Source: Neelides folsomi (lineage: Eukaryota; Arthropoda; Collembola; Neelipleona; Neelidae). From it: DNA of 64,000 nucleotides. Positions 1 to 11,751 of the stretch are shown here, one piece after another. Each line of letters opens with the position of its first letter. Positions within the stretch are counted from its first letter, which is position 1. The stretch spans positions 1 through 64,000 of the forward strand of contig JAQGBZ010000213.1 of NCBI GenBank assembly GCA_034687125.1. The letters run 5' to 3'. Below the pieces are notes generated by a model. The model searched no databases. It saw only the letters and a program-made list of their open reading frames with translations, and had not been told where the DNA came from. The position numbers and the translations under genes are program-made.

Positions 1-40
1 TATTGACTTTTGACAGAACGCTATTATGTGCGCGGGATAG

Positions 41-147
41 GGGGCTCTTAATAGAGCCTAGGCTCTTATTAAAAAATTAGGTTTCGAGGGGGGGCTCTTA
101 TTCGAGCAGGGCTATTATTCGAACAGAGGCTCTTATTCGAACAATAA
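41..147. repeat. Short tandem repeat, about 17-18 bp unit
   Basis: Five or so imperfect copies of a unit close to GGCTCTTATTCGAACAGA lie upstream of the first visible exon of the hydroxyacid oxidase, probably inside one of its introns. The reverse complement of the unit resembles the unit repeated at 21870-22205, suggesting one dispersed minisatellite family. Confidence 0.6.
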
Positions 148-194
148 CGGTATACATAAAAATCATAAATTAATAACTTAAAATATTGCAACAG

Positions 195-1929
195 GTGGAT
201 CATTCGTCCGAGAATGCTCGTAGACGTTTCCAAACGAAATCTTTCAACCAGCGTGTTGGAGAAAAGTGTAAATCTCCCAATAGGAATTTCTCCTATGGCA
301 CTCCAAAAACTTGCTCATCCTGAAGGAGAATTGGCTCTGGTAAAAGGTATTCGTTTTAATCATTTTCTATTTTTCAGTAAGGTAATATAAGTTTATTTAT
401 TTTTATTATATTTGCTTTTTACCCAAAGGGAATGCTTATTGTATTTGATAAATTAAATGTATTAGAGGTAAATTAGGTATGCATATATTTGCATAATATA
501 ATTTGCACTTTCTTATTCCTTTCATCTTTTCTGTATTTCATGTGAAGCTGCCGAGAATGCAGGAACAATTTTCATTTTAAGTTCAATGTCAAATTGTTCT
601 GTTGAAGAAGTCGCCGCTGCGGCTCCAACATGTCGAAAATGGTTTCAACTTTACGTTTTTAAAAACAGGTCTTTGGATGAATTACTTTGAATCTTTACTT
701 TATAGATTAAGAATGCATTTGATATTCTACCTGTACATACCTAATACATACAATATTTATTATTTACTTAAACTATCCTACATTCGAATTTTTTAATATT
801 AAGTTAAAATATGCCATGATATAGGAAATTGAACGAAGATATTATTAAACGCGTTGAAAAGTGTGGATTTGAAGCGCTGGTTCTTACTGTAGACGCTCCA
901 CTTTTGGGGAAAAGAAGAGTCAACATTAGAAATAAATTTAAATTGCCCAAACATTTAAAGTAAGAAAAAATATTAAAGATACTAATAATTTTGTAACAAT
1001 ACTTTTTTTGTATTAATTATACTTATTTATACTTTATTCAGCCTCGGGAATTTCCAAGATGTTGATGCATCTGAATTTATTCAGTTTTTCCCAAGTTACA
1101 TTGATCCAAGCCTCAATTGGGAAGACATTGCTTGGATTAGGAAGTAAGGACAAAATATCTTGTCACAATTGTGCTCTGTGTTAACTGATGTATTAATTGG
1201 ATTTAAATTGTTTAGAATATCAAAATTGCCTGTGATCTTAAAAGGAATTTTGACAAGGGAAGATGCAGAACTTTGCTTGAAATACAAAGTTGATGGAATT
1301 TTTGTATCTAATCACGGTGGGCGGCAGCTTGATACTGTTTTGCCTTCAGTCTGTAAAAGATTTATTTACAATTTACAATAATTAAAATATTGTTATTTGT
1401 AATTGAATATTAAACGTTACGTAGTTGGAAGCTTTAAAGGAAGTGGTTGACGCTGTTGGAAACAAATGTGAAATTTACGTTGATGGAGGGGTGAGGAATG
1501 GAACCGATGTTTACAAAGCTTTAGCTCTTGGAGCAAAAATGGTAATTTATTAACAATTACATCATACAGAAGATCTTTGTAGATTGATTGTTCACAAATA
1601 AAAAATTAATTTTATGCTAAAATCTGCATTAACCACTAATATAATTAAAGGTATTTGTTGGACGTCCTTTTCTATGGGGGTTGACACTGGATGGATTTGA
1701 TGGAGCTGAGAAGGTTCTTAAAATTTACAGAGATGAACTTGACAGCTCAATGGCACTCTCAGGTAAAACCAATCACTTTTAAACAACTTTTATACTCTAT
1801 AATAATTTAAGATAATTTTTATGTAATATTAATTTTAAATAATTTCTTTCTATTATAGGAACTCCAAACATCAATGATATCAAACCCTCATATGTTTCCA
1901 GATGTCATAACATGATTTCAAAATATTAG
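195..1929 (+). CDS. HAO1: 2-hydroxyacid oxidase (glycolate oxidase family), 3' part
   Basis: FMN-dependent oxidase of short-chain 2-hydroxy acids, normally peroxisomal. Eight exons are visible: 195-346, 548-668, 825-959, 1042-1143, 1216-1352, 1425-1541, 1651-1762 and 1859-1929 (TAG stop), all with GT-AG borders and continuous frame. The protein reads through the family landmarks: IRPRML and LSTSVL near the start, the [15 protein letters not shown] segment, [10 protein letters not shown], the catalytic SNHGGRQLD block (His codon at 1313-1315), the FMN-binding [11 protein letters not shown] and VGRPFLWGL. Roughly the first 40-50 residues, including the start, lie before the window or in exons I could not place in 1-194. 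The C-terminus (SKY) may be a peroxisomal SKL-like signal, which is inferred. It runs tail to tail with the PIWI gene, with stop codons 85 bp apart. Confidence 0.93.
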
Positions 1930-2013
1930 ATACATAATTATTATACTAAAGATCCAACAATTATTTTCAACTATTAACAATTCAATTAAAACTTAACTTG
2001 TCAAAATCTTCTG

Positions 2014-5000
2014 TTAAATATAAAAAAGAGTCTTCTCAAGTTGGCTCAATGGTTCTTCTAAAAGATATTGTCCAGTTAAATACGCCAACTTGTGAGCATA
2101 CTAAAATAAAGAAATTTTTAAATAATAACATTTTCATTAACCAGATTATTAACAATTGATACTTTATAAACATTTTTGTAAAAGTAACATAAAATTACAA
2201 TTTTTGTGATTAAAATAAATTTTACCAACCTGTGAAACAGCAGGAACTCTCACAGGTCCAGACCAATTGTAATACATGAAGGTTAAGGAATAAGTGAATT
2301 TCTGCATCATGTCTGGGCTAAAACCAGAAGTGTCGTGCAGAACGACGTAATGAGTTGGAACTGACGCTGACTAAATTAAATAATTATTATCAAATTAATG
2401 ATAGAGCTTTACTAAAAGAATTAGCTTTACACATTTCTTTTTGATATTAAAGTAAATAAATATTAATATTCTCACATCTGCTCCATATTTTTGCGAGAGG
2501 AGAAAGAAATCGTAGAGTCCTTTTCTTGTAATTGTGTGATCAACAATTGTACCAGATTCGGGATTTCCGTATTTCGAGTCGGTCTAAAAATATTACATAA
2601 TAGAAATTAGCCAATTATCAATGTACTAATTTTATTAAACAATAAAAACATTAAACGGCCAATTGCTCGTTTATCTATAAAATTATTAATAAATCGAATT
2701 TTTTGTCGATCAAAAGTAAACTAACTGTGTGGATGAAAAATCTTTCAACAATTCTCTTTTGCACAATGAGAAAAGAAATAGACGGAGCTTTTTCCATTCC
2801 AACGTCTAAACAAGCAGCTTCTACTTGTGGGATTTCAATGTCCAGAGCCATTTGAAATTGCCTTGTTCCAATTCCATCTCGATAAACCATTATTCGATCA
2901 GGCCAACAACCATTTTCCTACAAGACATTTTAAAATCCAATTAAAAAATATCATTGCATTGAACATTTGATTGATAATCCAGTTATTGAATTCACGTAAT
3001 AATATCGACCACACTTCGTAATAAGCTTTTAAGATGAGAATGTAAAGACTCTTAATCGTTTCTCCCATTTCCATATGAGGTCTTTGGAACGCGACTTTTG
3101 AGAAGAAACGAGTGTTTTCACTATTAAGAGCTCCGACAATTGCCAAAACGGACGCTCGTTGCTGTTTGGGATCGTGATTCACATCAAATCCAATGAAAAG
3201 ATATTTTTCACCCTAAAGACAAATCAAATTCTTAAATAATGTCAATTATATTTTAAATCCTATTAATATTAAATAGGAAATACTAATCGTAAGTAAATGG
3301 TAAATGGAAATAATATCAACCGTTGAAACATGAAGTTTCCAAATTGCTCCACCAAGTTTACAATTAATTTGCAAAGCCAATTTTTGAATAACGGGGCGAA
3401 GTTTCTTTTCGTCCAAAATCGTTTTCATTTGAATGATTTGTGAAGGAATTCCAAGTTCACAGACTGTAAGTCTTTTGATAGCGGCATATAAATCGTCTCG
3501 TGCACCCGGGCCAGGAGCGACACAAATAATAAACTGAATCTGAAATTGTTATACATAACATGCATTTAAAAATTTTGTAAACATTTTAAAATCAAATGCT
3601 AATATGAAATTATGATTTCTTGAATTATTATTTACCTCGAGTGGATCAGCGTATTTCTTAATTTGTGAAACAAAGTCTTTTATTGATAGTTTTCTTGCTG
3701 GGTGTGGAACAAGAATTATTTCAGCTTTCGACCGAATTATAATCCCCAAAGGGCCAGCAACAGATTTGTACATGTCCAGCATTCTTTTCACTCTCTCCAA
3801 ATCATATTTGGTGCAATAGACTTGCCATCGTTGAATCTCAACCTGGATAAATCATAAATGATAAGCCGCTTAAAGATGATGTTAATTAAAAGATAATTTG
3901 TGATGTAAATAAATTCTTAAAAAGCTAAATAGCAAATTTGTCAAAATGAACTTACAGGTTCAAGGCAAGAATTAGAATTGCTTTCTTTTGTAAAGTCATG
4001 CCCTGGATTTTCTAACAATTTTCGATTATTAATCGAAATCTCGGGCGGTTCGATAATTCGTCCTTTACATTCAAGTGCCTTATTTTCAAGTTCCAAACCC
4101 CAAGAACTCAATATTTCTTTAACGTCTGGATTACCTTTATGTTATAAAAATGAATATAAGCATTATTAACTAACTAAAATTAGCAAAAAGTTAGATTACA
4201 AGTAATTATATAAAAGTAAAATCATAAATAATTTAAAAATATCTTAAACCGTTTATTTGTTCAATAAATCGATGGACGCTCAATTGACTCGAAGTCGGTG
4301 AAATGTATTTGAAACGACGGATGGCTTTCTGAATATTTTCATTGCTCATTTCTTCTTCTAAAAGACCGGACAAAATGCAGATTTCTGGAATCATTGCAAG
4401 AACTTGCATGGGAGAGTCCTATGACCGAATATTGAAAAAATCGTTATTAATTTGTCTATAAAGAATTCGGTAGTTTCTTCAATAAGTGGTCAATGCATAA
4501 TTTCCTTACTGAATCTTTTGCTCTTGGCTTTTTATTCCCAAGACTTATCAATAACGGCTGGTTATCAGTGGAAATTTCAATATTATAATTTTCTTTATAA
4601 AATTCTTTATACGACATCTAAAAGGAAATAAAATTATTATTCATTAAAATATTTTAAATCTATTACTCAATCTTATTATTTTTAATCATTTTAAAGTTTA
4701 AAATTAAAACTGATTGGTTTAACTATTTGTATTAAAATTTGTATTTAAATAATATCAAAAGTATTTTTAATTTAATGATATTTTACTTCTTTTCCGTTTC
4801 TCGTAAAAATCGTATTAGGAGTCATTAACCAAGAAATATCATCAACACGGTAATAGACACAATTATGTTGTGTAATCACATAAGTCCCAATGATGAGTTG
4901 TTCGAATTTTTCTTTATATTCATTTCCAAAAGCAGCCTTGTAATCCCGTCTTTATTCAGTTAAAATGATAAAATTGAAAAGAATAAATAAATCTAATCCA

Positions 5001-6285
5001 GTGAAATGAAATGAAATATGTTTGTGTGAGATTACAAAATTTGAAGCACGTTGTCTGTTCTGAAAACTTTTGATGTCACTTCAAGGCAAAGTAAAAGTCC
5101 ATCGTCGTAAACTTGAACGTTAGTTGAAATCCCGGGCCAAATCTCAACTCTTTAAACAAAGCCTTAGTTTCAATTCAATTAATATTAATTTGAATATTAA
5201 TTTGAATAAAGATTTCTGAATTACCTTTCATCTTTGATTTTATGAGCATTTAAAATATCGTAATGATTTGGGCCGATTTTGACCAACTTGAGCTCATCTT
5301 TAACTCTTTCGAATAAATCATTAAAGAAACGAACTCGATCTTTAACTTCAACTTCTCTGAGGAAATTTATAACCAATGAAACTTCTTCTTTCAAATTGCA
5401 CGGATTAACTCCAATTAAAGTTGTCACCTTTAAGGATAAAAATCTGCATTAGTTAGGAATTTAATAATTTGTGTTTAATATTTACTAACTTTGCTATTTA
5501 AAAGAATGATAAAATATATCAATTAAATACCTTTTCTTCGAGTAATTTTGGTAGATAAAGTTTCAAGTTGTTGAAAGCACGAACTTTTCCTAAAACAGAT
5601 TCGAACTGCTTGAAACATTTGTGTTGAATTTTACAATCCAACAAAGAGGGTTTGAATGTAATGTGATATTCGAATATCTTCTTGTTTGATTCCAATTTGA
5701 TTTTAATGAAGTTTGATTCCAGTTGGACACTTTTAATAGAATATATATATATTAATTATCAAATATTAAACAACTTTATTTTATGCTTTCAATAATAAAC
5801 ACGTTGGTAAAATATTGAATTTCTTATAAAAATGATAAATTGGGGCTTACACTTTTCCTTTGGTTCCAATGTAAGCTTTCGGATCTTTCACGGCAATATT
5901 TAGTTGTTTGAAGTAATCTTCGTGCTTTGAAGTCATTCCATAACTGAAACAATACAAAATACAACCAATTCATATTTAAAGTTAAATTATTACATGAGCA
6001 TTATTTTTTCAAATGCCCATTTGATCAAACATAAATAAGCCAAATTACGTATCGTTGATGTCTTCAAATGTCGTTTGCTTTTCTTGTTCTTTCTTCTCTT
6101 CATTTGATTCACTCGTTTCGGACAATTTTGCATCTAAATTGAGTTTCATGAAAGGTCTTGAACCTCTACCAATTGATGTATCTAAATTCATAAATTCATT
6201 ACAAAATATGTACAAATAAGAAAAGTAGAGTATAATAGCACTTATTTGCAATGTAATTAGAATTTAACTTACAAGCCCGTTCCAT
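2014..6285 (-). CDS. piwi: PIWI-clade Argonaute protein
   Basis: piRNA-guided slicer of the germline transposon defence. Seventeen exons: 6273-6285, 6049-6181, 5851-5943, 5531-5729, 5225-5427, 5036-5149, 4787-4949, 4510-4617, 4250-4418, 3956-4134, 3636-3842, 3321-3539, 3015-3212, 2726-2917, 2476-2583, 2230-2370, 2014-2100. They total 2526 nt, or 841 aa, a normal PIWI length. The N-terminus carries SIGRGSRP, a possible dimethyl-arginine site. PAZ covers about 215-345 (VYYRVDDISWLMTPNTIF), then the linker motif QPLLISLG, then MID and PIWI. The slicer tetrad is intact: D610 (IGFDVNHD), E648, D680 (VYRDG) and H816 (QYAHKLAYL). The NWSGPVRVPAVSQYAHKLA stretch and C-terminal YI place it in the PIWI rather than the AGO clade. 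The donor at 3014 (GTGTGG) was chosen because it alone keeps frame and family spacing; the donor at 3320 is less certain. Confidence 0.96.
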
Positions 6286-6963
6286 GTTTTGAATTTAAAT
6301 GACTGTCAATTGAGAATGAATTAACTGGAATTAACTATTATCAAATTATCATTAAGATAATATGCCGAATGGCCAAATCACCGAAGTTCAAAAAAACACC
6401 GACTGAATTGTGCAAAAAAAGAATTAGAAGAGTCGAAGACTGTAGAAGCCCGAAAAGGCGAAAAGTTACGTTGAAGACAAATCACTGACAAACTGACAAT
6501 GAAATTGACAAAGAGCTAAAAGCGAATGAGTGAGAAGTGACGAAGTGAGAAGTGAAGTGACGATGACGAAAATCTTAAAAGGAGCCATAAAGCCAAATCC
6601 TTGCGAAAGATTATAAAAAATAGCGAAATATAGTATGCAAAAAGCTCGAATTTTTTGTGGGTACGGGCGAACGTTTATTTTTGATTATTTATTGCATTGC
6701 AAATTGAAACAAAAATTGTAAAATAAGATAATATTAAAACCTTAAAATGAAAGTTAATTACAAATGTAAACTTTATTTATGAAACCACAATTAAAAGTTA
6801 TTCTAATTATATTATATTATGTACTCGACTCAAGTGGTTCAGATATTATGACATAATGTAATTATGAAACGTTTATAAAACCTCATTAAATGTTCAATAA
6901 AATAAACTAAAATTTTCAAACATTATTATTACAATATTTTTTAGTCATTGATCGGTCATACTT
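6286..6963. other. Intergenic: PIWI upstream region
   Basis: No gene seen. It holds the presumed 5' UTR and promoter of the PIWI gene and the 3' flank of the monooxygenase. Around 6520-6570 there is a short direct repeat of the form GAAGTGAGAAGTGACGAAGT. No clear TATA box was found. Confidence 0.5.
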
Positions 6964-9900
6964 CTAAACAAGTTGAATAATTTTAACAAATATGATAAGG
7001 AAAATTGAAATTTGATTTGTGAACGCTGAAGATTCTGTTGTAGATTCTGTCGTAGATTCTGTCGTATCACGAGTATTCTCCCTTGATTCGCAAACATTTG
7101 GTGGAACATAGTCTTTAACATCTGGATATCCGATTGTCATATCATATACATCTGTATCAATCCGTCTCGAGTATTTCCCACAAGAATCCCAATGTTTGTT
7201 AATAATGCCAAATCTCATCTCGTTTTCCAACTCCTTGCGATTTTGGTCATTCCAAACTTTTGATTCTGTAATTACTTGGGTAAGAGGCATTCCTTCGTAC
7301 TCTTCAGGTAAGTCAACTATTGGATCAATTTGGCCATATTTTCTATTCAAAAAGAAAACAAAATTTTAATATGAATTTAGATAGAACTTTGAATGTTGCA
7401 AATCTGTACAAATACTATAATTAAAAAAATTGCAAATACAAATACGTAACTTACTGATGATAGTCTTTAACTCCGAATCGCTCATAAATAGCTTCATTTG
7501 GATAGAACGACAAACAAGTGCTTAACTTTTGTCTTGGATAATAATAAATGTAACTCTCGCACATTTCTTCTCTTGTACTATAGCCGGCAATTACTGTTTT
7601 ATTTGGGATCCAAGTATTATCATAAGTGCATTCAATCGTGAGTTGATCTCCAGGTTTTAGAATTTTCTAAAATCATAATTCATAATCAAAAATTAATTAA
7701 GAAAATGAAATAAAAATTATTTAAATAAAATGTTAATTTTTCAATCACTTCTTCTAACAGCGGTCGATTTTCCTGATAGTTGAAATCATAAAACTCGTCG
7801 TATGCTAGAATACAATAAAGTTTTTAAATAATCAACTCTGTTCATTAAATATTGAATCAATCTTTAAGTTATTTTATACCGAGCCATTCAAGTTCTTCGT
7901 TTTCTCTAAAATGTCTAACTTTAATCTTCTTTGCTGAAGTATGTGCGTGGAGCATCAAATTGAAGATTTTGACTTCTTCGTCAAGATTTTGTCTTGTACA
8001 GGCTGGACTGCAATGGCCAGTTGTGACATGATCCACGGAATTTGGTGGAATAATTAAAGATGGTTGAATTTTATGATTAATTACGAGAAGCTCTGCATCA
8101 AATTCCCTATCAGATCATAAATGTTTCAATATAAATACTTTAATGACAAATACGGGCATATTAACAATATCAATTATCTACAATAATTATTATATTAAAG
8201 TAAATAATACCTTTTTTGATTAGTATAGTACATCCTAACTCCAGTTTCGACTGTAACATTGTCAAACTCATCAGGATTATCCCAATGAATTTCATACATG
8301 TAATATTCATTCTGGTCAGTTTCCCCTAATGGTAAACCAACATAGTCTGGAAAGACTAGAGTCTAATAAATCACAGAAATTCTTATTATAAAACATAAAC
8401 ATATTAAGAAACTTAATTTTGTCGTTTGGAAAAATCTAAAATTTAATTTAAAAGAGATTTAAATAAATTGAATTACTCGTCCTCCAATAGACCAATCGTA
8501 AAAATAAGTTGAGCATCGACTATAAGGAACTTTTTCTTCTTCAGGTGGCAAATAACATTCACCTCCTCCTAAATCAATATAACGTTGAAAGAAAGCATCA
8601 GGGTCAGCTTCATCCTCAGGGGCTGTGCATTTGAAAATGGTGAAATGATGTGAGTGCTTGATTGATTCCGGAGTGATCACAATTGGTTCAAACTAAATTT
8701 TGAATAATGATTATTAAACATTATTACAATTATGTAAATATAAATTATATCACTTATGTACTTATTATACATTTGCCCATTTGAGATTAATGTTGGATTT
8801 ATTGTGCATTATATAAATATTGTGAAATAGTTTATCAGTACTCTACAATAATACTAGTTACCTAATATATTATGGTAGCTTATCTTTAAGCTAATGCTAT
8901 TATTAGAAACTACTCATTTAACCAATTTCATAAAGAAGTCATTTAAAAGCAACATAAAATAAATTAATAATTGAATTATTACAGCAACAACGTGAACGAA
9001 TCCACCAAACGAAGGAGCTTTATGAATGCTGCACCAGTAAATTGTATCTTGTTTAAGCAAAACTTCCTTCGTAATAAATGTAAAGTTTTGAAGTCTGAAA
9101 TAAAGAAATATTTAAAAATTATTATTCTTCAGATCGATCTTACTGTTGATTTAAAAATATTAAAAAACCAAGTTAAAATTTTATATTTTTACACTGAAAA
9201 GTCAATTTCAGGGGTTTTAGCATCCAACAAATTGAGACTTTGAGTTCCTCTGTTGGTTCCGCTGTGCTGCGCGACAGCGTCGCTACTACCAAGGGCCCAA
9301 ATGACTTTGATAGTTCCAGGCTATTATAAATAACTACTTTTAACATGTTTATCTTAAAATATAAAAGGAAATGAATCTTTTTCTTATATGCAAAAAGACG
9401 ATAAAATGAACAATTTGTGCAAGTGTTTAAATATTTCGTATCCTTACATTGATTACAATATCTTTGTCATCACAAGTGTTCAAGATTCTAGAGAATTTAA
9501 TTGTAGTAATTCCTTCTTTTTCGGCGGCTGAAATAAAATCCCAATCTGGAGACTCGGTATCGGGAGTTACAAAATTCGGGTTTGCAAATCCGCGATAACT
9601 CTATTATAAAAATTATAATTTAAAAGCGAATTTTAAAAAAATAAAAGCGAATTTTAAAAAAATTAACACATTATAATTTATTATTATTAGGTAAGTTTTA
9701 TATATTTAAAAAAAATCTTACATTATGATACGGTTGATCATTTCTGACTCCCGCAATAAATATATCTGCCGAATCCATTCCACCGTTCCTTGAGAGTCCG
9801 AATCCAACATATCCGGTTGTTTGCCCAATAGCTTCAAATTCCACCGTTTCTTCAGTAGGTTTGTAAATCCACCTTAAAATGAATTTTCCTCCTCCAAGAA

Positions 9901-9985
9901 TTTCTTGACGCCATTCTTGGGCAAAAGTTTCTTGGAGGAAACTTCCATAAATTACAAAAACAAAGATAATTTTTTCACTCTTCAT
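6964..9985 (-). CDS. MOXD1: Copper type II monooxygenase (DBH/MOXD1 family)
   Basis: Ascorbate-dependent copper monooxygenase of the dopamine beta-hydroxylase-like family, secretory pathway. Ten exons: 9722-9985, 9448-9600, 9193-9320, 8983-9094, 8477-8692, 8211-8362, 7880-8106, 7749-7804, 7455-7666, 6964-7342; total 1899 nt, 632 aa. A signal peptide (about 1-22, ending ETFAQ) precedes a DOMON domain (about 25-165), followed by the two catalytic domains. All expected copper ligands are visible: H234-H235 (KHSHHF), H317 (YEIHWDNP), H395 and H397 (LHAHTS) and M471 (STREEMC). The C-terminus has a TTES repeat and then a hydrophobic tail (about 614-632), which suggests a GPI or membrane anchor, as in MOXD1-type proteins. 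The substrate is unknown and cannot be told from sequence. Intact residues argue for an active enzyme. Confidence 0.94.
7027..7062. repeat. 12-bp tandem repeat encoding TTES
   Basis: Three near-perfect copies of a 12-bp unit (GATTCTGTCGTA on the plus strand) inside the last monooxygenase exon. Read on the minus strand they encode Thr-Thr-Glu-Ser, a likely O-glycosylated stalk before the C-terminal hydrophobic tail. Confidence 0.8.
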
Positions 9986-10680
9986 TTGGATTTTGTTAAT
10001 CGTTGACTAAATTGATTATAAAATGAACAGTTAAAATTATATATCCAATTATATAAGTTTTGATTTTTTTCTTCATAATAGAGGAGTGGACTCAAAAATT
10101 AGATAAACTTATCTGATTCGATTATATGAATTCAATTGTACTAATCTATATTCAATAACATGAATTCCAAAGATAATGATTTAATATATGTAACACGACA
10201 AACCATATGATATACTTATAGCTAATCAAGTCGTGTTAACCAAGAATAGAAATTTTAATTTATGTTTCATGCCAATCATTGGTATTGGTAGCATTGTATT
10301 AATCTTTTAATTATTAAGCAATTGATATAAAAATTAATTTAAAAGTGATTATATTAATTAAACCATGTAATTAATCAAGTGTTGATTGTTCTGAATCATG
10401 TAAGTATACAATAGTGTTAAAATTTGCTATTTTAATGTTATCTTATACATGATTATGCGTTTTAAATAACACTTCATCTTATCCAGAACATTTTTATTTA
10501 TAACGAGAATAATCTTCAATGCAATATTGGCTATAAATCTATAAATATTAAATAAATTAAATATTTTCCATTTTTTGATGGCATTATCATAACTATTTAT
10601 ACTAGAATCTTTTGATGTTGAAAATATATAAGATATCAAAATAATTTAAAATGATTAAATTTATCAAGAGATTCAAATTC
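9986..10680. other. Intergenic, AT-rich
   Basis: No gene recognised. Short open frames here have no family features and codon use like random AT-rich DNA. It contains the presumed promoter of the monooxygenase. Confidence 0.5.
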
Positions 10681-11617
10681 CTAGTCGTCAATTTCTTTTG
10701 CAGCTTCAATCCTTACTCTGACAAATTCTCTTGATTTGATCTTTTCTACCAAAACGCTAATCCTTTCATGAAGTGGAGCTTCCAATTTCTTTGACCGAAT
10801 CATTAATCCTTTCTTGTTCAAAAATATCTTAAATAGAAAAAAGTGATAAATGATAAATCACAACATTGATATACAATTAATTTAAATATAATCTACCATA
10901 TAACTCATATTAAAATATTTATAAAATCTTACATTGTTTTTTTCGAGTAAGTCATTCCAATTCATGGAGTCGCTTAGTTTATGAAAAAATTTAATAAAGA
11001 TGTGTTCAAGAGAAGGAAGAATAATGGAAAGCTTAATTCGAACTCGATTCTCGCTTTTTTCTTTTTCCTGAATGTCCAAATTCTCGACTTCTACTGGTGT
11101 TTGTTCTTTTAAATAATCGTTTTGAATAAATAATGAAAATTGAAATAAAAAATTGAAATAAAAATAATTACTGTTTTCTTCTTCCTTGCACTATTGATTT
11201 TCTGAAGATTGGCTCCCTTCAATGAATAATTCCAATTGGGACCTTTAAATAACAAATAAATCATATTATAATTTATTACAATCACATCAAAATATAATAA
11301 AATTATCGTTTAGGAATTTTATTTTCTAATTAAAAATCATTTATATTTTATTAATGTTAAATTACCCAAAGGTCCCATGTTTAAAAGAAGTGAATGGGGT
11401 TTATCCGTGGAAAGAAATCTCTTGAGAGTAAACGCAAAAAAAACTTGACATTTCCCACACAATTCTCTCTTTCGGTCAATTCTTTTAGAATGAATACTTT
11501 TGTATTTACAAATGTCTTCGTAATTGGTGTTGTTGATTCTTCTTATTAGAATCTGGGATGAAATCCTGTTGTTACAAATTGAACAACTTCGATGCGGTAT
11601 TTTGATATTGAAAATGA
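10681..11617 (-). CDS. Unrecognised Cys-rich protein, 5' end unclear
   Basis: Not recognised. Clear exons are 10681-10827 (stop TAG) and 10933-11105. Two further coding blocks lie near 11173-11243 and 11368-11617. The upstream block encodes a possible zinc-binding arrangement: CSIC, then a lone Cys about 24 residues on, then CGKC, in a Lys/Arg-rich context. The middle is basic, and the C-terminal part (SIILPSLEHIFIKFF) is hydrophobic and helical. Joining 11173-11243 to 10933-11105 needs the donor after AAT-A (GTGCAAG) to hold frame; the simpler donor GTAATT breaks it. I find no start codon in frame upstream of the CSIC block, because a stop lies about 12 codons before it, so an exon is missing or the gene is damaged. 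It is divergent with the gene at 11752. Confidence 0.5.
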
Positions 11618-11751
11618 AAATGTAGATTTAATTTAGTATTTATAATAAGTTAAGGAAAACTTTATTCCTTTCAAACTTTACTCAAATCATTGTGTACAAT
11701 TAATAAAATTCATTGCTAGCATTTTAAAGTACTTTAATAATTAAGCCAATA

